DNA of 64,000 nt from a virus: positions 1 through 64,000 of the IMG/VR virus record IMGVR_UViG_3300005265_000001; one strand, 5' to 3'. Shown piece by piece: positions 1 to 8,736 of this stretch. A program made the translations under genes and the position numbers. Numbering within the stretch: the stretch's first letter is position 1; each line of letters starts with the position of its first letter. The notes below the pieces were generated by a model that saw only the letters and a list, made by a program, of their open reading frames with translations, was not told the DNA's origin and did no database searches.

Positions 1-2
1 CA

Positions 3-536
3 TATACAACAACCATTTTTATGTTAGAAAAATATTTTGAAACAAAACTTATGCAAGGATATCCAGAACCCGATATGATTGTGGTGGATTATTTGGATTT
101 GATGAAGCCAATTAGGGAAAGCAAAAAACGTTTTGAACTCGCTGAAATTACATTACATTTGAAACGAATGGGTGTTGAAAAAAATTGTGTAATGGTAACC
201 CCAACACAATTAAATAAAGAAACATATCATGAAATTGATGGTATTCCTGATTTGGGAAATGTGGGGGAATCCTTTGCAAAAACACAAATTGCGGATGTTG
301 TAATGTTGATTAAAAATAATGATCCCGAAGAAGCCTTAGAAAAGGGGTGGAATTGGGGATTATTTATGGCTAAAAATAGGTCAGGAAAATCACGTCAAAT
401 GATACCATTTAATGTTGATTTTGAATATCTAACTTTTGATGAATTTATAGGGGGAATGGAATTAGAAAAACCAAAAGAGGAAATTATCGGAAAACCTGAT
501 TATGACGAAAATTTTTTAGAGGATATAAAATTTTAG
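3..536 (+). CDS. DnaB-like replicative helicase, C-terminal part (5' end outside the window)
   Basis: The frame is open to the left edge, so the gene begins before the window and only the last ~177 residues are seen. They fit the RecA-fold ATPase domain of DnaB/gp41-type hexameric helicases: a Walker B strand (IVVDYLDLM), the TPTQLNKE segment where DnaB has its glutamine sensor, and AKNRSGKS, the usual arginine-finger region. The Walker A loop would lie upstream. The family unwinds duplex DNA at the replication fork and works with the primase (a candidate lies at 15657-16730). The tail after about residue 150 is acidic. The family call is fairly sure; the full length is unknown. Confidence 0.85.
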   Translation, partial: YTTTIFMLEKYFETKLMQGYPEPDMIVVDYLDLMKPIRESKKRFELAEITLHLKRMGVEKNCVMVTPTQLNKETYHEIDGIPDLGNVGESFAKTQIADVVMLIKNNDPEEALEKGWNWGLFMAKNRSGKSRQMIPFNVDFEYLTFDEFIGGMELEKPKEEIIGKPDYDENFLEDIKF

Positions 537-550
537 AGGTGTAGTTGAAA

Positions 551-1339
551 ATGGCAAAAATAAAAAAAGATTATTATAAGTCAAGACAGATAAATAAGAA
601 GCCCAAGTGGTTGAATGTTTCAGAGAAAAGTCAATCAAGATTTGTTTCAAAATTAGTAATGGACTTATCTAAATATATTTCTAATGATGAAACTTTAACT
701 ATGGATAGATTGGCCGAAATGGTTTTATTATATCAAGATGTAAAATCAAATGAGATTTTAAACATCATTTATTCAAATATTTTTGGATGGTTGTTAATGT
801 ATTTGTTGAATGTGAAAAGAAAATATTCAATTTCCCAAAGACAATTTGAAGAATTTTTCGCAGATGCGTATATGCTTTTACAAAGATGTTGTGTAAATTA
901 TAAACACAATCCAAGCAATAATACTTTTTTATCCTATTATAGAATGTGTATTTATTGGATAATTGAGCATACAAAACTAAAACACAAAAATATTATGGAT
1001 TTGATGAGTTTGTCTTATATTGATGAAAAATTTAATGAATTGAATAATGTTGAATTTAATAATGAAAAACATAAGATAAAGAATATGATATTTTTGTCCG
1101 ATATTTTCAAATATATAGTTGAAAATTTTAATGATAAAGAAATTCGATATTTTATTGGTTATCTTGGAAAAAATGAGATATCGGAAAGTGTGGTGTATGA
1201 ATATCTAAAAGATGATAACCTAAAGAAAAAATTAGGAAAAATATTAGAAAAAAAGAGGAAATTTGTTAAAAATAAAGAGTTAGAAAAATCAATTTTTGAT
1301 AGAATAAACAAACATTTTGGAATAAAGGAAAATGAGTAA
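551..1339 (+). CDS. Sigma-70 region 2-like protein, possible phage sigma factor
   Basis: A 262-residue basic protein. Residues ~75-150 follow the layout of sigma-70 region 2: a helix like the LIxxNLRLV segment (NIIYSNIFGWLLMYLL), then FEEFFADAYMLLQRCCVNY where sigma factors have DLIQEGxxGLxxAxxxFD, then TFLSYYRMCIYWII where they have FSTYAxWWIRxAI. The C-terminal third is helical and basic and could be a short region 4. T4 gp55 is a comparably small late sigma factor. AGAGGTG at 535-541 is 9 nt before ATG 551; TTG 545 would be only 3 nt from it, so 551 is preferred. The similarity is read by eye and remote, and another helical DNA-binding protein remains possible. Confidence 0.5.
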   Translation: MAKIKKDYYKSRQINKKPKWLNVSEKSQSRFVSKLVMDLSKYISNDETLTMDRLAEMVLLYQDVKSNEILNIIYSNIFGWLLMYLLNVKRKYSISQRQFEEFFADAYMLLQRCCVNYKHNPSNNTFLSYYRMCIYWIIEHTKLKHKNIMDLMSLSYIDEKFNELNNVEFNNEKHKIKNMIFLSDIFKYIVENFNDKEIRYFIGYLGKNEISESVVYEYLKDDNLKKKLGKILEKKRKFVKNKELEKSIFDRINKHFGIKENE

Positions 1340-1802
1340 AGATAAAAAATCATTGGTTAATCCAAAGGATTTGATAGTTCGTGGGGCGGCTATTGGAATG
1401 ACCCGAAAAGAACTTTTAAGAACTTTTCGGATTTTTCCCAATGCTTTAGATCAAATTTTATCAGACCCACAAACATTATCTAAAATAGATGAGTATAGAA
1501 AACAACAATTTGAGATTTTAGATGTTAAAATTACTGATTTATATGAAGTTTCATTAGAAAAATTGTATGATTTACTTGAATCACCTAATCCAAATGTTCG
1601 ACTTAAAGCAATAAAAATGATTTTAGATAGTCGATTCCAATTCAAGCCAAGAGAACACAAATTAGAAGTAAGTAAGGGAAAAGATAAATCAACAGAAGAT
1701 GAATTTTTGGAGAGATTGAAAGAATTGAGAACAATTAAAGGTCTTACAGATGATAATGAGGCCATTGATGTTGAATTTGAAGAAAAAGATGGAGATAAAT
1801 AA
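1332..1802 (+). CDS. terS: Putative terminase small subunit
   Basis: A 156-residue protein overlapping the previous gene by 8 nt. The N-terminal ~50 residues resemble a helix-turn-helix (GAAIGMTRKELLRTFRIFP), followed by a helical middle and a charged tail. Small terminase subunits have this layout: they bind DNA, oligomerise and regulate the large subunit. The main argument is position, one gene before the large subunit at 2367. It ends with TAATG shared with the next start. No sequence motif proves the function. Confidence 0.5.
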   Translation: MSKDKKSLVNPKDLIVRGAAIGMTRKELLRTFRIFPNALDQILSDPQTLSKIDEYRKQQFEILDVKITDLYEVSLEKLYDLLESPNPNVRLKAIKMILDSRFQFKPREHKLEVSKGKDKSTEDEFLERLKELRTIKGLTDDNEAIDVEFEEKDGDK

Positions 1803-2365
1803 TGGATATTTATTTTGACACCGAATTTACAGGGCTACATAAAAATACGACGTTAATTTCAATAGGTTGTATTAGTGAAAATGACGATGTTTTTTATGCT
1901 GAATTTACTGATTTTGATGAATCACAAGTAGATGAATGGATTGAAGAAAATGTTCTAAAAAATCTAATTTTAGTTGATTATAATGAAAATGAAGAGCGAA
2001 TTATAAATCATAAAGAATACTATGTGAAGGGAAATAAGGATTTTATTTTTGAAAAATTTAGGATATGGCTATCAAACTTTGATAATGTTCAATTTGTTTC
2101 AGATGTTTGTCATTATGATATGGTTTTATTAATTGATTTATTTGGAAATGCTATTTTGTTACCTGATAATATTTCGCCATGTTGTAAAGATTTGAATGAT
2201 AAAATTGCAAGTTATTTGCGTATTTCTTTAAAAGAAGCCTTCGATATTTCTCGAATAGAGTTTTTGAAAGGATTTCATATTGAAATGGATGGAAATGAAC
2301 ACAATTCTTTATTTGATGCCAAAGTTATAAGACAGTGTTTTTATGCACTTAAAATGGGAGATTAA
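1802..2365 (+). CDS. DEDDh-type 3'-5' exonuclease
   Basis: A 187-residue protein with all DEDDh landmarks: D6 and E8 in FDTEFTG, D106 in SDVCHYDM (D101 is an alternative), and H167 with D172 in EHNSLFDAK. This is the RNase H-fold exonuclease family that includes RNase T, the proofreading domains and the Rv2179c-type exoribonucleases; the last is nearest in size. It would need two metal ions. It sits between the small and large terminase genes, overlapping both by 1 nt or a few nt, so it is co-transcribed with packaging genes. Whether it acts on RNA or DNA is not visible. Confidence 0.8.
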   Translation: MDIYFDTEFTGLHKNTTLISIGCISENDDVFYAEFTDFDESQVDEWIEENVLKNLILVDYNENEERIINHKEYYVKGNKDFIFEKFRIWLSNFDNVQFVSDVCHYDMVLLIDLFGNAILLPDNISPCCKDLNDKIASYLRISLKEAFDISRIEFLKGFHIEMDGNEHNSLFDAKVIRQCFYALKMGD

Positions 2366-2366
2366 A

Positions 2367-3986
2367 ATGTTGCCACGAAGAGAACAAAAGATATTTATTC
2401 AATTTAATAGAGATACAGATTTGTATCAAAGGTTGGTTGATGATGATAATTTTGCTTATGTATCTGAAACGTTTTTATTGATTAAGAATAAAAATAAAGA
2501 AATTGTTCCGTTTGTTTTGAATGATGCACAAAAAGATTTTTTAAAAAAGGAAACGGGACGGGATATTATTTTAAAAGCGAGGCAATTAGGATTTACAACA
2601 TTAAGGGTATTGAGGGATTTTTGGAGAACTATAATGATTCCAAACACAAATGCGGAAATTATAGCACATACCCTTGATGATACTATTGAAATTTTTAGAA
2701 TTATTACATTGGCTTATGAATTATTGCCTCCGTGGGTTAAACTTCCAACTAAATACCAAAATAAAAGAGAATTGTATTTTGAGGATATAAATTCAAAAAT
2801 ATCCGTTTCAACGGCGGGAAAGAGGTCGGGATTGGCAAGGGGTTCCACAAAAAACCATGTCCATTGTTCAGAAGTTGCATTTTGGCCGGATGGCGGGGCA
2901 AGTTTACCTGGTTTGATGGAAACTTTACCAAAAGAGGGGTCGATTTGTTTTGAATCAACTTCAAATGGTCCAGGTGATTTTTTTCATGAGCAATGTGTTC
3001 AAGCAAAAGAACACCAAACTGTTTTTGTTCTACATTTTTATTCATGGTGGTGGGAACCACAATATAGAGAAGAAATTGATTCAGTGGTGGGAGAAAGATT
3101 TGCAACTTTTGATGAAAACGGAAACTTTATATTTACAGAAGAGGAAAAGAAATTAGTAGAGGAACATGATTTATCAATAGAACAAATTTTATGGAGGCGA
3201 AATAAAATATCTATTTTAAAAGAAGATTTTCAAAGAGAGTATCCAGAAACATTCGAGCAAGCGTTTTTACCAAAAGGAAAAACAATTTTCAATAGAGAGT
3301 CTTTGGAAATTTATCATGAAAAATCTAAGACATTTATTTTTCCACCCAAACCGGGCAAATATGCAAATATTCCAGAAATAACACTTTTTAGACCTTATGA
3401 TGAGAAAAATCAATATTTACTTTCTATTGACCCGGCGGATAATGTGGGAAGGGATTTTTCAGTTGCATATATTATGCACAAGTATCCTCTTATTGGAATT
3501 AGCGCAAAAATACGAAGTAATACTATGGACATAAATACTTTTGCAAAGTGGGCGTATGAATTGGCGGAAGAGTATGATAGGCCATTGGGGGTTATTGAAA
3601 GAAATAAAGGCGGGGCGATTTTGAATTATTTTTTGAAAGGATTTGTTTATAATATGGGGCAAAAAGACGAAAAAACCTTTGAACCTTATGGTGAATTATA
3701 TTATGATACTGCTAAAAAGGCCGGAATACACATGACTAATTATTTGAAAACTACTATTATTCAAATGCTAAAAGATGGTATTTCCGAAATGTTATTTGAT
3801 ATAAATGATGAAACATTAGTGAGTGAGCTATATACATTTATGTCATTAAGAGATATAAATTCCCCATTGGGCGTTAAAACTGTTTACGGGGCGGCGTCGG
3901 GTTTTAATGATGACTGTGTAATGGCATTTGGTATCGGGGTTTTTGTTTTTAACACAAAATTTACAGAATTGCAAGTAATGTTTTAA
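2367..3986 (+). CDS. terL: Terminase large subunit (packaging ATPase/nuclease)
   Basis: 539 residues. The ATPase half shows the variant Walker A of many phage terminases (KARQLGFTT, lysine ahead of the loop instead of GKT) and a Walker B with catalytic glutamate (HCSEVAFWPDG). The nuclease half has an RNase H-like first aspartate in SIDPADNVGRDFS, a middle acidic strand in GVIERNKGG, and a last acidic pair in FNDDCVMA. The enzyme drives DNA into the prohead and cuts the concatemer. GGGAG at 2355-2359 sets ATG 2367 as the start; an in-frame ATG at 2343 lies inside the upstream gene and is less likely. Confidence 0.9.
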   Translation: MLPRREQKIFIQFNRDTDLYQRLVDDDNFAYVSETFLLIKNKNKEIVPFVLNDAQKDFLKKETGRDIILKARQLGFTTLRVLRDFWRTIMIPNTNAEIIAHTLDDTIEIFRIITLAYELLPPWVKLPTKYQNKRELYFEDINSKISVSTAGKRSGLARGSTKNHVHCSEVAFWPDGGASLPGLMETLPKEGSICFESTSNGPGDFFHEQCVQAKEHQTVFVLHFYSWWWEPQYREEIDSVVGERFATFDENGNFIFTEEEKKLVEEHDLSIEQILWRRNKISILKEDFQREYPETFEQAFLPKGKTIFNRESLEIYHEKSKTFIFPPKPGKYANIPEITLFRPYDEKNQYLLSIDPADNVGRDFSVAYIMHKYPLIGISAKIRSNTMDINTFAKWAYELAEEYDRPLGVIERNKGGAILNYFLKGFVYNMGQKDEKTFEPYGELYYDTAKKAGIHMTNYLKTTIIQMLKDGISEMLFDINDETLVSELYTFMSLRDINSPLGVKTVYGAASGFNDDCVMAFGIGVFVFNTKFTELQVMF

Positions 3987-3989
3987 AGT

Positions 3990-4017
3990 TTAGTTTTTGA
4001 ATAATTTGTGATATAAT
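3990..4017 (+). promoter_or_regulatory. Extended -10 promoter before uvsX
   Basis: TGA-TATAAT at 4009-4017 is a perfect extended -10. The -35 region 16-17 nt upstream is only T-rich (TTTAGT/TTAGTT). It lies in the only gap (3987-4051) between the terminase and recombinase genes, so it probably starts the recombination operon. Confidence 0.65.
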
Positions 4018-4051
4018 ACCAATAAATTTAAAAATAAGGGGAGCATTTATT

Positions 4052-5257
4052 ATGACGGTTGAAGAATTAAGTATAAATGAAGGGTTTAAGGGAATTGATG
4101 GATTTATCGAATCGAAATATAAATCAATGATATTTAGGGGGCATGATTATTCATTCCCAAGTGGCTATATGATTTTAGATGAGTTTTTGGGGGGTGGATT
4201 TGGGGCCTCTAAATTTATTTCAGTTGTTGGAAATGCGGGATCTGGTAAAACCACATTTTTGATAAACTTTCTTTTCAATTTAGTTTCAACAAATATGAAT
4301 GATTATTATATTGTTTATTTGGATGCGGAACGGTCGGCGGAAGAAAGATTTAAAGGTTTGGGGTTTGATATTGATGACGAAATGAATATTATTATTGGAA
4401 CACAAAAAGTTGGAAAGTATCTCAAACCTGTTTCAATTGAACAGACGGCAACATTTTTAAAAGAATTAACTGAATTAAATAGTGCCAATTCAAGTGATAA
4501 AAAAATACTTGCGGTAGTTGATTCTTTTGCGTCTTTACCTGCCAGTGCTGAATTAGATGCTAAAGTTATAGGGGATAATTCGGCGGGGCTTGGGATTAGA
4601 TCACGTCTTTTAAGCGAATTATTTAGAATTTTACCTGGGCAACTTGAAAGGTCAAATGTTACACTTTTTGGCGTAAATCAAATGAGACAAAAAATTGAAA
4701 TAAATCCAATGATGAAATCCCCGAATCCATTGGGATTTAAACGAAATGAAACAATGCCTGGGGGAAATGCAATGTTTCATTTTGCGTATCAAATGATTTA
4801 TTTACAACCTTCTACCCATATTAAGAATAATAAAACGGGCGTAAAATATGGTCGATTGGTCAATTTTTATATTATGAAAAATAAAATGGCTATGCCATTT
4901 ATTGAATTTCCTTTATTTTTAGGGTATTTGACTGGATTTCACAATATTTTCAGTTTATTTTACTTTTTGAAATCAAATAAATTGATAACTTCATCCGGTC
5001 CGTGGTGGAAATTTGCGGATGCTGATCCCACAATAAATCAAAATTTCAAGGCGGCTGAATTTATAAAATTGTATAAAACCGATAAAAATTTTGCTGAATT
5101 GGTTGAAACTACAATAAAAAGATTTATTCAAAGTCATTATTATGATTCGTCTAAAATTGAAAGTGATAGTGATATTATATTGGAAAAATTAGATGGTGGT
5201 GAATCAGTTGACGAATCTAAAGCAGATGAAGAACCTGAAATTGAGGAAATAGAATGA
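4052..5257 (+). CDS. uvsX: UvsX/RecA-like recombinase
   Basis: 401 residues with a RecA core: Walker A GNAGSGKTT at 60-68, Walker B KILAVVDSFASL, loop L1 region near GVNQMRQKIEINP, and MPGGNAMFHF matching the TxGGNALxFxxS block of RecA. It forms filaments on ssDNA for strand exchange and replication restart, as T4 UvsX does with gp32, both encoded here. The C-terminus is strongly acidic (DGGESVDESKADEEPEIEE), as in RecA. It is preceded by its own extended -10 promoter and overlaps the exonuclease gene by 4 nt. Confidence 0.88.
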   Translation: MTVEELSINEGFKGIDGFIESKYKSMIFRGHDYSFPSGYMILDEFLGGGFGASKFISVVGNAGSGKTTFLINFLFNLVSTNMNDYYIVYLDAERSAEERFKGLGFDIDDEMNIIIGTQKVGKYLKPVSIEQTATFLKELTELNSANSSDKKILAVVDSFASLPASAELDAKVIGDNSAGLGIRSRLLSELFRILPGQLERSNVTLFGVNQMRQKIEINPMMKSPNPLGFKRNETMPGGNAMFHFAYQMIYLQPSTHIKNNKTGVKYGRLVNFYIMKNKMAMPFIEFPLFLGYLTGFHNIFSLFYFLKSNKLITSSGPWWKFADADPTINQNFKAAEFIKLYKTDKNFAELVETTIKRFIQSHYYDSSKIESDSDIILEKLDGGESVDESKADEEPEIEEIE

Positions 5258-6357
5258 CAGTAAATAACATTATTTATAACAAACACAATAAAGAGATTTT
5301 TGAAAAATTGATAATGAAGCGTGAAGTTCATCTATTTATAGATGGGGCTAATTTGTTTGCTATCAATTTTTTTAAGAATAAAGATTTAACAAATAAACAT
5401 GGTGAGGTAACGGGGGGGCTTTTTGGTTTTATAAGAGCATTTATGAAAATGATGGATATGTTTTATCCCGATATTGATAATGTTCATGTTGTTTGGGATA
5501 AAGGAAGGTCCGCACGGGCATTGAGTCTTGATCCTGAATACAAAGCCAATAGAGATAAAATTGCCAAAAAGCATGAGGAACTTGATCCCGAAAAGGCGGA
5601 AAAAGAAAAGAAAGAATTTTCCACAAATAGACAGAAAACACGGGAATTTATTGAATCAATTGGGGTAAAACAGTATTTAATTGATAATGTAGAGGGGGAT
5701 ATAATTCTATCCTATTTGATAATGAGGTTTTTGAAAAACAAACCGAAAAATTCAATTTGTGTAATAATTTCAAATGATTCTGATTTTTTTCAGTTATTGC
5801 AACATTATCCCGATGTGATTATATGGTCTCCAATTAAAAAAGTGTTTATTACACCTGATTTAATAAGTGAGATTTATTTAAAAAAGAAAGTGGATTACAA
5901 AATAACACCGTTAAAATTTTTGCTTTCAAAGTGTTTAAGTGGGGATACAAGTGACAATATTAAAGGAATTGATGGAATCGGAAAGGTTAGAGCATTTAAT
6001 TTTGTAAAAAGCATACCTAATGATGTGATTACAATAGATGATTTGATTAAATCAATTGAGGAAAAGCCAATTAAAAACAACTATGAAAAATTAGTTTTGA
6101 ATCATGAACACCGATTAAGAACAAATTTTGAATTAATCAATTTAATGGAACCTGAAAAATACATAACTACTCCAATAAAAGCAATGATAAATGATGTGTT
6201 AGAGGGGGAAACAAGACAAGATTTTACAAAGTCATATCAATTATTAAGTTGGTGTGAATGTGGAACTATTATTCAGAAATTTCCAATTTTTATTCAACAA
6301 TATGGTAAAATGAAAATAGAGGAAATATTTGAACTGAATATCCAACTTTCAAAATAG
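5254..6357 (+). CDS. 5'-3' exonuclease / flap endonuclease (T4 RNase H-like)
   Basis: 367 residues. LFIDGANL near residue 28 and HVVWDKGRSAR carry the first metal-binding acids, VEGDIILSYL and ISNDSDFF the next, and GDTSDNIKGIDGIGKVRAF is the helix-3-turn-helix of FEN-type nucleases with its GxGxxxA DNA contact. The family removes RNA primers and flaps from Okazaki fragments. It begins in an ATGA overlap with uvsX. A second possible start is Met-21 (5314), close to the conserved core. Confidence 0.88.
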   Translation: MTVNNIIYNKHNKEIFEKLIMKREVHLFIDGANLFAINFFKNKDLTNKHGEVTGGLFGFIRAFMKMMDMFYPDIDNVHVVWDKGRSARALSLDPEYKANRDKIAKKHEELDPEKAEKEKKEFSTNRQKTREFIESIGVKQYLIDNVEGDIILSYLIMRFLKNKPKNSICVIISNDSDFFQLLQHYPDVIIWSPIKKVFITPDLISEIYLKKKVDYKITPLKFLLSKCLSGDTSDNIKGIDGIGKVRAFNFVKSIPNDVITIDDLIKSIEEKPIKNNYEKLVLNHEHRLRTNFELINLMEPEKYITTPIKAMINDVLEGETRQDFTKSYQLLSWCECGTIIQKFPIFIQQYGKMKIEEIFELNIQLSK

Positions 6358-6358
6358 T

Positions 6359-6367
6359 TATATTATT
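6359..6367 (+). promoter_or_regulatory. TATATTATT motif, putative phage promoter
   Basis: TATATTATT ends 20 nt before ATG 6388, with no -35-like hexamer upstream. The same 9-mer recurs at similar distances before other genes. It overlaps the stop codon area of the exonuclease gene. Confidence 0.35.
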
Positions 6368-6387
6368 TCAATAAAAAGGGGATTTAT

Positions 6388-6735
6388 ATGTTATTGGTAT
6401 ATTTTTTCAAGTTATTGATTGCCCATGCTTTCACTGATTTTAGTTTACAAAGTGAGATGATGAATAAATACAAAGCCATAGTAACAGATGAGGAAAAGTT
6501 TGTTGTGGCTAATTGGATACATTGGCTTTTGGCACATTCTTTAGTAAATGCGGGCGGGGTTTGGCTTGTAACAGGGAACTATATTTATGGATTTATAGAA
6601 TTTATTGTTCATTTTTTCGTCGATTTAATGAAAGTTAAAAATGTAATAAGTCCGGACGTGGATCAAATAATTCATATTTTTACTAAAGTTGGTATAGTTT
6701 TATTATTTCATTACAACATTTTTATGGTGAATTAA
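6388..6735 (+). CDS. DUF3307-like small membrane protein
   Basis: 115 residues, very hydrophobic, with about three membrane segments. IAHAFTDFSLQ near the N-terminus and HWLLAHSLVNAGG, then IEFIVHFFVDLMK, match the histidine/aspartate pattern of DUF3307 proteins (HxxxDFxLQ ... H ... H..D). The role is unknown; a second member is at 25195-25569. AAAAAGGGG lies 8 nt before the start. Confidence 0.6.
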   Translation: MLLVYFFKLLIAHAFTDFSLQSEMMNKYKAIVTDEEKFVVANWIHWLLAHSLVNAGGVWLVTGNYIYGFIEFIVHFFVDLMKVKNVISPDVDQIIHIFTKVGIVLLFHYNIFMVN

Positions 6736-6736
6736 A

Positions 6737-7279
6737 ATGGACATAACAAAAGAAATGTTTAATCATTTTATGATTAGAACAATTAAACATATTACACGTG
6801 TAATTAAAAATGCAGAAATATTACGTGATAATGGGTTTATAGACATAGTTGATAAAGCAAAATTACATGATTCGTCGAAATTTGAACCGCCAGAAGTCGT
6901 TCCGTATATTTATTTATCATGGCAAAAAGAAACAGGTGTTTATTTACCACCCGATATTTGGAATGAAATAAATAAGGCAACATTACACCATATAAAAAAT
7001 AATAAACACCACCCTGAATTTTGGGATAAAAACTTTAACGGAAGAAGAAATTTTAACAAAGAAAATAGGGATGGTATTCCACCCAAACCAGTTGACGGAA
7101 AATCCATGCCTCAGATATATTTGGCCGAAATGTGTTGTGATTGGCAAGCTATGTCACAAGAACTTGGAACGAATGTTTGGGATTGGTCAAAAAGTGTGAT
7201 AAATAGACGATGGTTATTTACTGATACACAAGTGAAATTTATAAATGATTGTTTGATGAGTTTGAATAAGGATAAATAG
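6737..7279 (+). CDS. DUF5662-like protein, HD-fold-like
   Basis: 180 residues. KLHDSSKFEPPE, TLHHIKNNKHHPEFW and YLAEMCCDWQAMS form a histidine/aspartate set like that of DUF5662 proteins found in many phages. The spacing of HD, HH and a later D suggests a metal-binding helical HD-like fold, possibly a nucleotide hydrolase. The substrate is unknown. It follows the membrane protein by 1 nt and precedes the gp47-like gene by 2 nt. Confidence 0.65.
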   Translation: MDITKEMFNHFMIRTIKHITRVIKNAEILRDNGFIDIVDKAKLHDSSKFEPPEVVPYIYLSWQKETGVYLPPDIWNEINKATLHHIKNNKHHPEFWDKNFNGRRNFNKENRDGIPPKPVDGKSMPQIYLAEMCCDWQAMSQELGTNVWDWSKSVINRRWLFTDTQVKFINDCLMSLNKDK

Positions 7280-7281
7280 AT

Positions 7282-8475
7282 TTGGGAAGAAAAATACTGC
7301 TACTTTCAGATAATCATTTTCAAAATATTTTTTATACTTCCGACAATTATATCAATATTTCCAATAAACAGATGGAAATAGATGGTATAAAGTGCGGTCA
7401 ATATTTTTATTCACAATATAAGTCTTTTGAATATCTTATAGACTATTGTAGAAAAGAAAGAATTGACTATGTTTTTGATTTGGGAGATGTTTTTGAAAAG
7501 CCTGAGATAAATACAATTACAACCAATTTGGTAAATAAATTGTTTACTCGATTGTATGAAACCATAAATGGTCGAATTATTATTTTAAGTGGGAATCATG
7601 ATAGTAAAAATTACAATAATCCAATGTTTTCAAAGGTTTTGAATATAAAACATTCCACGGCAGTATCGGGCAAAGTTTCCTATTTTGATTTTAGTGATGA
7701 TTTTATTTTTGTTTTTGTTCCATATTTTTTGAGTTATGAACTTAATAATGTTTATTCTGAACTATTTAATAGTCTTGACAACCCGAAAAACAAAAAACTT
7801 GTTTTATTTGCACACCATGATTTGATTGAAATAGATAAATTGTTAAACATAGATAATGATAATGATTTTACCATAACAAATTATGCTAATAAATTTTTTG
7901 AAATGTTTTTTGGTCATTATCATAAACGGATATTAACAGAATTGGGGGGGACCAAACTTACTATTATAGGAGCATATAATAAAACAGATGGAAAAGATGA
8001 GGAAAATAATCAAGATCACGGGTTTGCTGTTCTTGAATTTAATGATGATTTAAGTGATTTTGAAACTAATTTTTACAATTTGGGGTTTTTTCCTTATATA
8101 TATTTGGATTACGAAGATGTAAATGAAGAAAATTTACAAATTGCTTATAAATATAAACAAGATAATCCAGACTGTTTTATTACTTTGATAGTAAATACTC
8201 ATAGAAATTTATTGTTTACAGAAGAGTTTGAACTAAAGACATTTTTAAAACATTATGATGGTGTAATAAATAGATATAAGATAAAGACATTTTTTAAGGC
8301 TAAAGAACAAGATTTATCAAAGGTAAGGATGGATTCTCTTAAAAATTTGAGAGAATTTTTTGTAAAATCTGTGGTAGAATATTTAAAGGTAATTGTTCAA
8401 ATTCAAGATAAAGAGGAAATAAAAGAATACGTTGATTTTTTAAAGCGTCTTATGATAGAATCAACTAAAGAATGA
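7282..8475 (+). CDS. gp47/SbcD-like recombination nuclease (metallophosphoesterase subunit)
   Basis: 397 residues with the calcineurin-like phosphoesterase motifs in order: LLSDNHF, DYVFDLGDVFE, LSGNHDSKN, LFAHHDL, and FFGHYHKRI. With gp46 (8736-10637) the family forms the Mre11-Rad50-type complex that resects DNA ends for recombination-dependent replication. The start is TTG at 7282; no in-frame ATG precedes the first motif. The zinc-ribbon gene at 8485 separates it from its partner. Confidence 0.85.
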   Translation: MGRKILLLSDNHFQNIFYTSDNYINISNKQMEIDGIKCGQYFYSQYKSFEYLIDYCRKERIDYVFDLGDVFEKPEINTITTNLVNKLFTRLYETINGRIIILSGNHDSKNYNNPMFSKVLNIKHSTAVSGKVSYFDFSDDFIFVFVPYFLSYELNNVYSELFNSLDNPKNKKLVLFAHHDLIEIDKLLNIDNDNDFTITNYANKFFEMFFGHYHKRILTELGGTKLTIIGAYNKTDGKDEENNQDHGFAVLEFNDDLSDFETNFYNLGFFPYIYLDYEDVNEENLQIAYKYKQDNPDCFITLIVNTHRNLLFTEEFELKTFLKHYDGVINRYKIKTFFKAKEQDLSKVRMDSLKNLREFFVKSVVEYLKVIVQIQDKEEIKEYVDFLKRLMIESTKE

Positions 8476-8484
8476 GGTGTTTGA

Positions 8485-8736
8485 ATGAATCTAATAGAAA
8501 AGTGGAAAAAAATAAAAGAGAGGTTATTTTGTGTAATTTGTCGAAAAGTTTCCGATTTTAGAGAAACCGATGACAAAAAAGTTAGTTGTTTAAATTGTGG
8601 ACATTTAGATACCATTACAACAGAATTTCCTTATACTTACTTTTGCAAAAAACATAATAGTGTTTTTGGCGTTTTCTTTAATGAAATCAATTTCTTAACA
8701 ACTCATGTTTGTAATGAATGGAGTCGATATAAATAA
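8485..8736 (+). CDS. Small zinc-ribbon protein
   Basis: 83 residues with CVIC near residue 16 and CLNC near residue 35, a four-cysteine zinc-ribbon pattern, followed by a second Cys/His-rich part (YFCKKHNS, THVC). Such modules bind nucleic acid or protein. It lies between the gp47- and gp46-like genes and shares an ATG/TAA overlap with the latter, so it may be an accessory of that complex; this is inference. Confidence 0.55.
   Translation: MNLIEKWKKIKERLFCVICRKVSDFRETDDKKVSCLNCGHLDTITTEFPYTYFCKKHNSVFGVFFNEINFLTTHVCNEWSRYK

Noticed and set aside
2343-2366. Earlier in-frame ATG for the terminase large subunit.
   Set aside because: It lies inside the exonuclease gene with no ribosome site; GGGAG is placed for ATG 2367.
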